This document shows positions 54,727-64,000 of a DNA stretch of 64,000 bases, piece after piece. The notes below the pieces were generated by a model. The model was not told the DNA's origin and did not search any database. It saw nothing but the letters and a program-made list of their open reading frames with translations. This DNA comes from Pascua guehoae (Eukaryota; Basidiomycota; Tremellomycetes; Trichosporonales; Trichosporonaceae), in the NCBI GenBank assembly GCA_001600415.1, contig BCJX01000001.1, positions 3,332,985 to 3,396,984 of the forward strand, given 5' to 3'. Position numbers and translations under genes: made by a program. Within the stretch, counting starts at the first letter, position 1. Every line of letters starts with the position of its first letter.

Positions 54727-57121
54727 CTAGGCCTGCTTGGTCCTAAGGAGGGGGTGGAGGATCTGCTCGTGCAGGGCCTTGCCTGCGGGGACCATGGGGT
54801 AGACGTGCTCTGACGACACGAGGCACTCGAGGACAATGGGGCGCGAGTTGTCGTACTCGAGGAACTCCTTCATGAGGCGAGGGAGCTCGTCCTTGTTGGT
54901 GCACCGGAGGGCCTTTGCGCCCATGGACTCTGCGAGCTTTTGGAAGTCGGGGTTGGTCATGCGCGTGTGCGAGTAGCGGTTCTCGTAGAAGCTGGCCGTT
55001 AGTATGGTTTTGGTTGGGTGCTAGAGTTTACTCACAGGTCCTGCCATTGCTCGACCATGCCCTGGAACTCGTTGTTGAGGAGGAGCACCTTGCAGCCAAT
55101 GTTGTACTGGTTTGCCGTCTGGAGCTCCATGGCCGTCATGGAAAACGAGGCGTCGCCGTCAATGTCGACGACAATCTTTTCGGGCGCGGCCACCTTTGCG
55201 CCGACGGCGGCGGGGAGGCCAAAGCCCATGGTGCCGAGGCCGCCAGACGAAATCCAGCTGCGCGGCGTCGTGTGGCGGTAGTACTGGCACGCCCACATCT
55301 GGTGCTGGCCCACACCGGTCGAGAGAATGACGTTTTCCTCTGGGGAGTGTTAGTGGTTTGTCGTGGGGGAGGGTCGCGGACGGCTGATCGTCGAAAGACT
55401 TGTTTGCGGGCTGACGCCCGCAAAGCGACTCACTGCCAATAGCCTCGGCCTGGACGTCGAGTTCACGGATAATCTCCTGGGGCTTGAGGCGCTGTCCCTC
55501 GGTGGATGGAACAAAGGAGAAGGGGTACTTTTCCTTGTTTGCCTTGCAGCGTGCAATCCATGCCGAGCGGTCGACGGGCTTGATCTGGGGGAGGAGCTGG
55601 CCGAGCGAGGCAACCACGTCGCCGAGGACGGGGATCTGGGCCTCGACAATCTTGTTAATGTTCTTTGCCTGAATCTCAAAGTGGATGATACCGCCAATGC
55701 CGTCCTGGGCGGCCTGCTTTGCGGCGGGGCCAAACGTGTCGACCTTGCCGGTCACGCGGTCGTCGAAACGCGCGCCGAGGGCGATAATGACGTCTGCCTC
55801 CTGCATGGCAAAGTTTGCATAGGCCGAGCCGTGCATGCCGAGCATGTGGAGCGACTTTTCGTCGCGCTCGTCGAATGCGCCGAGGCCCTGGAGCGTGGTG
55901 GTGACGGGGATGCTGGCAATGTCGGACAGCTGCTTGAGGAGCTTTGGGCCGTCTTCGGACGAGAGGACACCGTTACCGGCGTAGACAATGGGGCGCTTGG
56001 CGCGGTTGATCATCTCGGCCGCCTTGCGGATGATGGCGGCGTCGCCGGGCTGCGAGTTTGAGACGGCGGGCGCAAAGGGGTTGTTGGGAATGTGGGGCGA
56101 GTGGCCTGGCTGGGCCGTCTTTGCGGGGATGGGCGTGCGGAGAATCGCCGCCGTCACGTCCTTTGGCAGATCCACAAGGACGGGGCCGGGACGGCCAGTC
56201 GTGGCAATCTTGAACGCCTCGTTGATGCGGCGCGGCAGCTCGGCAATGTCCTTTACCATGACGTTCCACTTTGTGCAGCTGCGCGAAATGCCAACCACGT
56301 CGGCCTCCTGGAACGAGTCCGAGCCAATGAGGTTTGTCGCGACCTGGCCGCAGAAGACAATCATGGGCACACCGTCAGACAGCGCGTCCTGCATGGGGGT
56401 AATGACGTTGGTCGCACCGGGACCAGACGTCACGAGCACCACACCAGGCTTGCCAGTCACGCGCGCATAGCCCTCGGCCATGTGGCCCGCACCCTGCTCG
56501 TGGCGGGGCAGCACAAAGTCAAAGTGCGGCGAGTTGTAAATGGCGTCAAAGACGGGCAGGATCGCGCCGCCCGGGTAGCCAAACACCTGCTTTACGTCGT
56601 GGCGCAGCATCATTTCGTGGAAAATCTGGCCGCCAGAGAGGCCGACAAATCTGGATGCTGTCAGTCACTGGGTTACCAAACTCGGGTGTCGGCGCTCGCT
56701 AATCTGCGGGCCGCGGCCCGCAGACCTCTAGTACTCACGAGTGGTCGTAGCCGTCGCGGATATTGGGGTCCTCGGACGGGGCATATGGCGACGCGGGCGT
56801 GTTCTGGTTGGGCGGGGCCTGGAAGGACGGCGACGGCGCGGGGCGGACGGCGGCGGCGCCGCTCTGCTGTGCGCTGCTCTGGATACGCCGCACGTGTTCG
56901 CGGATACGCTCCTTGGCATCGGGCGTAATGCCGCGGCCTGCAAACTCGACATTGGCAAGTTTGCTCTTCTGCTGCGTCGACGACGTGTGCATCGCCGCCG
57001 GCTTGCCCGACGACTTGTACCGGACCTGCTGGGCCGAGGTGGACTGGAGCGAGAGCGCGGCGCGCGACGTCGACGCCGTCGGCAGCCTGCGCAGGATGGC
57101 GCGCGAGGGACGCGAGTACAT
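54727..57121 (-). CDS. ILV2: Acetolactate synthase catalytic subunit
   Basis: Mitochondrial thiamine-diphosphate enzyme, first common step of Ile, Val and Leu synthesis. Exons on the minus strand: 57121-56739, 56650-55434, 55339-55036, 54991-54727; phases close at 722 residues. The N terminus ([17 protein letters not shown]) is a typical mitochondrial presequence, followed by a Ser/Gln/Pro-rich linker. Motifs: [45 protein letters not shown] with the catalytic Glu, a central FAD-type domain (RFDDRVTGK), and the ThDP motif from [10 protein letters not shown] to NN. The C-terminal HPLLRTKQA is short. Introns are compact (88, 94 and 44 bp). The gene reads in the same direction as the neighbouring isoleucyl-tRNA synthetase. 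Confidence 0.97.
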
Positions 57122-59399
57122 TGTGGGTTGGTGGGGGGGNGGGTGGTGGGAGGTGGTGAGGGGGATGCGGTTTGGTGGAGTCGATTCGGGCCGAGATGGG
57201 TCTAGCCGAAAATCAAGGCAGAGGAAAAAAAAAGCCCGGCGAGGAGACGAGTGTTGTTAGACGGTTGACGGGGTCGTCAGAGTACGCAGTGTGGTACCTT
57301 TTGGCAGCTGGGTTTTGAGTGTAACCCGTTTTAGGTGTTGACTGATGGAGAGGTGGTGAGTGGTGATGGATGAGGATGGATGTGATTTTGAGAGTGACAG
57401 TGACAGTCTGGTGGATAAGAGGAGCGATGCAGGTAGGTCGATGGGGGGGGGGGGGGGTCGGGTCGGCCGATCAAGACCCGACCCTCTGCCAGGACAATGA
57501 CTGGCCGCTCTGGCCGAGTCGAGTCAGTCCAACTGCTGAACCTAGCATAGCCTACCAGCTGCCAGCCAGTGCCAGTGCCAGGTGCCCAGCCAGCCAGCCA
57601 GCCAGTCGCCCACTTGGTGCTAGTCGATGCTGCACGACTGACTCGACCAAACGCGATGGACGCATTTTGGGCCAGGCCACGACGCTTGCAAGAGGCAAAG
57701 ACGGTTTGTATCGACTCCATTGCCGGCAGGGGGGCAGGCGGCGTGCGGGCGGGCGGACATGAACACTGCGCGCGCACGCGACATTTTCGAATTTTTGTCC
57801 GTTTGCAGTCGAGGAGAAATTTGTTGCCCCACAGGTCCGGGGCACAAGACCAGAGAAAGGCATGGTGTGCCTGGAAATAGGATGCTGGAATTTATCCTAG
57901 AGATTCGAAAATGAAATGCGTGAAAGCGGCCACCTTTGTCTTTGCTAGTCGTCGTCTCTGGCCAATCCTTGTAGACACGTCATAAAAAATAAATAAAACA
58001 ATACACCGTACTCGAGTCTGGCCATTTTGCTGGGCACGGGCGCGGACAGACGCGACGCGCCCATCGACCCACAGACCTTCGCTAAAAGTTGGTGTGCGCG
58101 CGGCCTCCACCTCCACTCGAGGCGAGCATGCCGAGTCGATCATGCCAGATGCCACATCCCACCCACCATCCATCGGCACAGGCCGCCGGTCAACAGCCAT
58201 CGGTCATTGACGCATTGACATGCCGCCGCACGCCGTTGCTGCTTGTAGTGACGCGCGCCGACGACCGACTCGTCCCTCAGAGAATCCCAGAATCACAATC
58301 CACACGATCATTGATATTCTTGACGGGTCCCTGTCGGTCGGCGGGGTCGTACATAAGCGAAACCCACTTTGGGACCGCAGACCTGGACGCTGGACGAGTG
58401 TGAAACGTGCCCAGAGCGTCGCGTCACGTACCGCGGGCGCGTACAGCGTACAGCATACGGTGTAAAACCAGGCGCCCGGCGCCAGGCACGCGGCACGCCA
58501 GACCACTGACGACGCTGGCAAGTGACTGTCGGCAGCTGTGCCGGCGGAGTTGGGTCGGGCATGGGCGTATCGACAAGTCGGCGGGCATCAAGTATCGGCG
58601 CCGACGAGGGAGTGGCACGTCGCGGGGTTCATCTGTGGCTGGCTCGAGGTGGAGGTGGAGGCAGGCGCTGTCGAATGACCGCAGATCGTGAGGGTGGGAG
58701 CAACGGGGGTCAACAAAGTGCAAAGGCTGCAAGAAGAGCAAGAGCAAGAACAAGAGCAAGAACAAGAGCAAGAACAAGAGCAAGAACGAGAACAAGGTCG
58801 AGGCAAAGATAAAACTGCAGTTCTGTAACACGCACCACATCAAGTGTGCAGTGTGGGGACACGCGTCGCAGCATGGAGGCACGGCGTGCTGCGGGGGCCC
58901 CTCCGCCGGCCGGAACATGGTTGAAACCAAGGGGCGAGAGCGTTACCTCGTACCTCCTGCTCGTCCTCTCTCGTTCTCGTCGTCGTCTGTCAGATAGGGG
59001 ACGATTTCCGGGCTGGGGGCGTACTTCCCGACATGGCGGCCAGTGTGCGGCGCATATTGGGTCGGGTCTGGTGGATGCGACGTCGCGCGACGAGCTGTCG
59101 TCGTGTGCAGAGCTGTCGTCGTGTGAAGTGTCGTACCTCGACGCACAATGGTTCTGATTCCATGTCTGATTCCACGTCTGATTCCACAGTCCGAGTCCAC
59201 AGCAATGATCCACACGATGCATGGGTGGCCATCCTTCCCCACACCACATCTTCGCCCCCGCACTCGAAACAAAGCCATGCATGTGATAATGGACTCGCAT
59301 GGCGCGCGCCCATGACGCCCGACGCCCAACCGAGACTCTATTGATGATGACCAACTGCCGCCTGCCACCAAACACTCTCTCCAACGCCAAGACCGACGT
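57122..59399. other. Intergenic interval, ILV2 5' side to IleRS 3' end
   Basis: About 2.3 kb containing the ILV2 promoter. Features seen: an N in a G run (57140), a run of 15 G (57443-57457), repeated ccag units (57590-57605), and a 12-base agagcaagaaca repeat (58731-58795). Open frames such as 58710-59390 (minus, 226 codons) read through the repeat and have no domain. No gene is seen. Confidence 0.55.
58731..58795. repeat. 12-bp tandem repeat (agagcaagaaca)
   Basis: About five nearly perfect copies of a purine-rich 12-base unit. On the minus strand it reads as cysteine, serine or leucine repeats, producing misleading open frames. Confidence 0.85.
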
Positions 59400-62300
59400 T
59401 TACGGCCTCCACGCAAGGGTGAGGAGGAAGCGCTCGGCGCGGTTGGCCTCGTCAATCTCCTTTTCGCGGACCTCGGTGGCAATGACCTTGCGGTCCTTTG
59501 GCATCTGGGCGAGGGCGACGGGGATGGCGTAAATCTGCTGCTCGAGGAGGTCTGTGCTGTCGGCAATGGCCGAGGCGAGCACGTCCTCCTCGCCCTTGTC
59601 GTAGGCGTAAAAGACGTCGACACGGTCAGTGGCCTTGAGACCGGCGCTCTTGCGGAGCTTGTTGACACGGCTGGTCAGCTCGCGGATAAGCGCAACGTCG
59701 CCGAGGTCGTCGTGGCGGCGAATGTCGAGGAGAATGGTGGCCTCGTTGTCCGTGGCCGTGTCGTGCGACTTTGCGTGGTCGCCCTCGAGCTCGACATAGC
59801 GCGTGACGACAAGGTCGCCAGCGACAAGGGGCACGCCGTTGAGAACAGTCTTGCCGTTGGCAATGTACGCCTTGCACTCTTCGCTGGTCATCTTGGGGAG
59901 ATGGCTCTTGACCTTGCCGAGGTCCTTGCGGAGCTTGCGGCCAAGCACGGGCCAGTCGGCCGTCGCCTTGTACTTGATGCCAATGGCCGCCTCGTCCTTG
60001 GTGTAGACAATCTCGGACACGTGCAGCTCGGCAAGCACATACGACTCGAGGCTCTTGACGTCGTCGAGGTACTCCTGGTCGTGGTGGAAGAGGATGAGCT
60101 CCTTGAGCGGCATCTTGATCTTGAGGTTGTGCCTGTCGCGGATGGCACGGCCAAGCTCAATGACCGTCTTGAGACGCTGGACCTGGCGCTCGATGACGGG
60201 GTCAAAGTACTCTTCGCGCACCTTGGGGAACAGGAGGAAGTGGACCGAGCGGTGGTCCGAGCCGTCCTTGGGGACGGGCGTGGTCGCAAGCAGGCTCTGG
60301 TAGACCATTTCGCAGGTAAACGGCGTAAACGACGACATGGTCAAGCAGAGCGTGTAGAGCGTCTCGTACAGCGAGTTGAGCGCCGCCTTGGTGTCGGCGA
60401 CACCGTTCTCGCCCTTGAGACGACGACGGTTGAAACGAATGTACCAGTTGGTCAAGTCGGCAATGAGGTCGAGCAACCTGGGAATGACAGTGTACAGGCG
60501 GTACGCGGCCATCTCCTGGTCGACGAGCTGAATGAGCGACTGGCAGCGCGCGAGAATCCAGCGGTCAAACACATTGCTCGACTTTGGCGCATCGTGGTCG
60601 TAGACAAACTTTGTGCCGTTGGCCTGGTCAAAGAGCTCGACCTGGTTGAGGTAAAAGTTGAGCGAGTTGATCCACTTGAGAATAACATTGGACAGGACGT
60701 CGCGCACACCGTCCTCGCGGAAGCGCAGGTTGTCGCCACGCACGACGGGTGAGTTGATGAGGAACAGGCGCACAGCGTCGGCACCGTACTTTTCAACCAC
60801 CTCGAGCGGGTCGGGGTAGTTCTTGAGCTTTTTGCTCATCTTCTTGCCGTCCGACGCGAGCACGAGACCCGTCACAATGAGGTTCTTCCACGGCGCCGTG
60901 TCAAACAGGTGCGTGCCCAGCACGAGCAGCGTGTAGAACCAACCACGCGTCTGGTCGATACCCTCGGACACAAAGTCGGCAGGGTAGCGCTCCTTGAACA
61001 ATTGCTGGTTCTCAAAGGGGAAGTGCGACTGGGCGTACGGCATCGAGCCAGACTCAAACCAGCAGTCAAACACCTCTTCAATACGCCTCAGCTGGCCCTT
61101 GCCCTGCTTGGATGGGATCGTAATATTGTCAATGCTCTCGCGGTGCAAGTCCTTGATGCCCTTGACACCAGAGAGCTGCTCGAGCTGCGCAATCGACGAA
61201 ATGCACACAACCTGGTCTTGTCAGCTCGACCATCTCGTCTCCCAAAAACGCACCTCCTCCATGTCCTCGCTTGCCCAGAGAGGGATGGGGGTACCCCAGT
61301 AGCGGTTGCGCGAAATGTTCCAGTCACGCGCATTGCGAAGCCAGCCGCCGAAACGGCCCTCGCCGACGTGTTGAGGCACCCAGCGGGTCTTTTCGTTGTT
61401 GGCAACGAGCTTGTCCGAGATCGAGGCGACGCGGACAAACCACGACGGAATCGCGCGGTAGAGCAGAGGCGTACCCGAGCGCCAGCAGTAGGGGTACGAG
61501 TGCATAATGTCCGAGCGGACAATGAGGCGGCCGTTCTTGGTCAGGTCCTTGATGATGGCCGCGTCGGCAGTCTGCGTATGGTTAGTGACTGCAAAGAGCT
61601 TCTTTCCCCAGGCACAATCTACGACGACGACTCACCTTGACGTATTGGCCCTTGTAGTCGGGCACCTCGGCAGTGAACTTTCCAACCTCGTCAATCGGGC
61701 ATGGGGGGATCTCGTCGTCGCGGACGATACCGTTGGCAACGGCAATGCGGTGGTCATCCTCACCAAACGCAGGCGCCTGGTGGACAATACCGGTACCCGA
61801 CGAGTCGGTCACGTACTCGTCGGCAATGACACGGAACGCGCGGTCCTCGTACTGCTCGGTAAAGTAGTCAAACATGGGCGTGTAGCGCCAGCCGACCATG
61901 TCCTTGCCGATAAACGAGCCGACCTTCTTAAACTTGGGCGGCTTCTTGGCGTCGGGCTTCTTGCCGTGGGCGTACTCCTTGTAGACGGTGCCGAGCAGCG
62001 ACTCGAGGAGGATAAAGTTTTGGTTGCGCTCAATGTCGTGAATCTTGATGTAGGTCATCTCGGGGTGGACACAGAGCGCCAGGTTGGAGGGCAGAGTGTA
62101 CGGCGTCGTCGTCCACGCAAGGAGCGAGGTGGACGGGTCGTCGACGAGGGGGAAGGCGACAGTGACGGCCGGGTCGGGCGTGTCGCGGTAGTCCTCACCA
62201 GCCTCAAAGTTGGACAGGGGCGTCGTGCAGCCCGTCGAGTAGGGCATGACACGCAGGCCACGGTACACCTGGCCCTTGTCCCAGAGCTGGCCAAAGACCC

Positions 62301-62984
62301 ACCACACACTCTCCATGAACGTAATGTCATACGTCCTGTAGCCAGTGTCAAAGTCGATCCAGCGGCCCATGCGCTCAACGGTGGCCTTCCACTCGCCCGA
62401 GTAGCGCATGACAATCTCACGACACGCAGCATTGTACTTGTCAATGCCCATGGCCATCACATCGGCCTTGCCCGTGATGCCGAGCTTTTTGTCAATCTCG
62501 TGCTCAACCGGGAGACCGTGCGTGTCCCAGCCGAAACGACGCTCGACGTGGTGGCCCGTGGAGTGCGCATGACGAGTCACAATGTCCTAAAAGAAAAGAT
62601 CGAGTCAGTATACAGCATAAGAATGGGGTGTCTCTTTTTTTTGCCACCAACCTTGATGGTACCGGCGAGCAGGTGGCCATAGTGAGGAAGGCCCGTGGCA
62701 AAGGGAGGACCGTCAAAGAACGAGTATTCGGGCCTGCCCTCGGAGAGCTTCTGCGACGTCTTGAACGCGTCAATCTCGCGCCAAAAGTCGACCACATTGT
62801 GCTCCGCGGTGGGAATGTGGATCGGCTTGGAGGCTGGTGTGTCAGCATAACCAACGCGTCGACGGAACTGGGGAAACTGCCGACCAGGCTGGCCGAGATG
62901 CGATGCTGCCCCGCAAAAGTTGCACCTCTTCCAGATGACAGCAAGCATGTGGGGACACTCACGGTCGTGCTTCTTGAACGACAT
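59400..62984 (-). CDS. ILS1: Isoleucyl-tRNA synthetase, cytosolic
   Basis: Charges tRNA-Ile; class I synthetase. Exons on the minus strand: 62984-62963, 62833-62652, 62586-61636, 61571-61254, 61211-59400; phases close at 1094 residues, matching eukaryotic cytosolic enzymes. Motifs: HIGH region [33 protein letters not shown], editing-domain [51 protein letters not shown] as [15 protein letters not shown], and a long anticodon-binding C terminus. The donor after exon 2 is gttggt, weaker than the others but required by phase and homology. Exon 1 encodes only MSFKKHD before the intron. No mitochondrial presequence is present, so this is the cytosolic enzyme. Confidence 0.97.
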
Positions 62985-63750
62985 GATGATCTAGGATCTA
63001 GTTTTGATCAGCCAAGGAGGGAGAGGTATATAAGTGGTGAGCCCGGGAGGTCGTGCGCTCTCGCAAGTCGAGATGTTTCGAGTCGAAAGTTGGATGGAAA
63101 GCGAGGGACGAAGCGGGCGGGCCTTGCGGTGCTACGTGTGTATCGCTACGTGTTTCCAACTGAGTCGAGTGGGTGGCGACTGGGGAGGACGTGGCTCGTC
63201 TAGTCTCTAGATGAGGCAATGTTGCGATGGAGACTTTGCGTTTTTTGCTCGCACAATGCGATGACAACACAAGATGTCTGGTGTAGTGTGGTGTGGTCTG
63301 GTCTGGTGCTGCCCAGTCAGCGGCAGTCTGCAATCGATTGGAGTTTTACGACTCGACCGCCGACCACCCAGGCCATGCGGCATGCGGGCCACCCAGGCAG
63401 GCAGGGCTGGCCAGCTGGATCAACCCCCTGGCGCCCTTGCCCCCCCTGGCGGCTGGTTGGCTGATTTGCTTGCTGCGCGTGGCCCCATTTACCATTTACC
63501 AGCCGCCTCCAGCCGCTGCCTGCCAAAAATCTAGTTGTGCCTATTTCTGTATTTGCTTCCGCTCAGTGCTCAGTGTCACTCCAGTGCGATGAGGGGGAGC
63601 CCAAGATCTATAAGCCATGAGCGGCGGGCGGTGGCAATTTCAGGCACGCGACTTTGTAGAGATTTCTGTTGACTGCAGAGTGTCACTCCACTCCACCATA
63701 CCGTACCGTACATCCACACTACTACTGCGTCCGCTGACCAGTCGTCAAAC
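62985..63750. promoter_or_regulatory. Divergent promoter region, IleRS / right-edge gene
   Basis: About 770 bp between divergent ATGs. No gene is seen. The minus-strand leader of IleRS is short and contains tatataccttctcc-like sequence at 63017-63033 (TATATA on both strands). Confidence 0.55.
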
Positions 63751-64000
63751 ATGGTTTCGACACGATCCTCATCTCGTCATAACAACAAGACCACCACTAC
63801 CAACACCTCCATGGCCCCAGGCCAATCTTCAACAAGCCAATCCCAAACAGGTTCCCGCAGCACCACACCTGCTCCGTCTGCGTCTGCACAACGCACAAAG
63901 AATAACAAGAAGGGCGGACGCGGGCAAGGCAAGAAGAAGGGGGGCGGTAGCGGCGACAGCGACGAGTCTGATGCCGTTGCGCCGACTCTGGACCAAGGTG
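63751..64000 (+). CDS. Unidentified protein, 5' end only (runs off the window)
   Basis: An ATG at 63751 in good context (aaacatgg) opens a frame that stays open to the window end, 83 codons. The encoded N terminus is Ser/Thr-rich (MVSTRSSSRHNNKTTTTNTS), then strongly basic with Lys/Gly runs (KNNKKGGRGQGKKKGGG), then acidic (GDSDESDAV). Such a low-complexity start is common in nuclear, nucleolar or RNA-binding fungal proteins, but no domain is visible and no function can be given. Confidence 0.7.
   Translation, partial: MVSTRSSSRHNNKTTTTNTSMAPGQSSTSQSQTGSRSTTPAPSASAQRTKNNKKGGRGQGKKKGGGSGDSDESDAVAPTLDQG

Noticed and set aside
59712..62682. Plus-strand frames of 346, 243 and 391 codons opposite the isoleucyl-tRNA synthetase
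   Set aside because: They mirror the synthetase coding strand and have no domain of their own.

Overview
The window is about 64 kb of nuclear DNA from a GC-rich, intron-rich fungus. GT-AG introns with CTNAC-type branch sites just upstream of the acceptor, dispersed intron-bearing tRNA genes, and the kinds of genes present all fit a basidiomycetous yeast. A Tremellomycete, possibly of the Trichosporonales, is my best guess; this is inference from gene style and no marker sequence is present. There is one 60-base assembly gap (11821-11880) and three single Ns inside G runs.

Layout, left to right: tandem-repeat-rich DNA (1-1.7 kb); a small three-exon membrane protein gene (1694-2542, minus); a very large SANT-domain co-repressor gene of the Snt1/NCoR type (4325-11416, plus); a long non-coding stretch; an Rck2/Srk1-type protein kinase (15321-18960, plus); a quinone oxidoreductase (19854-22636, plus); tRNA-His (24482-24563); an S1/P1 nuclease (24953-27257, minus) divergent from a P-loop small-molecule kinase of the Yfh7/uridine-kinase type (27893-30032, plus); isopentenyl-diphosphate isomerase (30538-31814, minus); a tiny four-exon gene behind a TATA box (33006-33678, plus); a Ras-GEF with an N-terminal Ras-like G domain (37075-40109, plus); a cluster of three tRNA genes (Ser, Val, initiator Met; 40838-41627); a DJ-1/Hsp31-like protein (43031-43741, plus); an inositol-polyphosphate 5-phosphatase (44836-46599, minus) divergent from AP-1 gamma-adaptin (47186-50676, plus); a myristoylation-motif kinase-like protein (51238-52365, plus); acetolactate synthase (54727-57121, minus); cytosolic isoleucyl-tRNA synthetase (59400-62984, minus); and the 5' end of an unidentified gene (63751 to the right edge).

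This is a housekeeping-type region with no operon-like organisation, no CRISPR array and no intact transposon. Themes are signalling (Rck2-like kinase, Ras-GEF, 5-phosphatase, kinase-like protein), vesicle traffic (AP-1 gamma), chromatin (Snt1) and metabolism (IDI1, ILV2, IleRS, quinone reductase). I built the exon structures by hand from splice signals and reading-phase bookkeeping. In every spliced model with a recognised product except the P-loop kinase, the phases close exactly. The P-loop kinase needs a one-base correction.

The most unusual things seen are: a Ras-like G domain and a Ras-GEF in one polypeptide; a small membrane protein gene visible only after splicing; an initiator tRNA-Met with an intron and a tRNA-Val with a damaged T loop; a GC-AG intron in AP-1 gamma; a sharply two-class intron length distribution; a four-copy peptide repeat in the Snt1-like protein; and a diverged non-coding repeat pair at about 50.9 and 54.3 kb.
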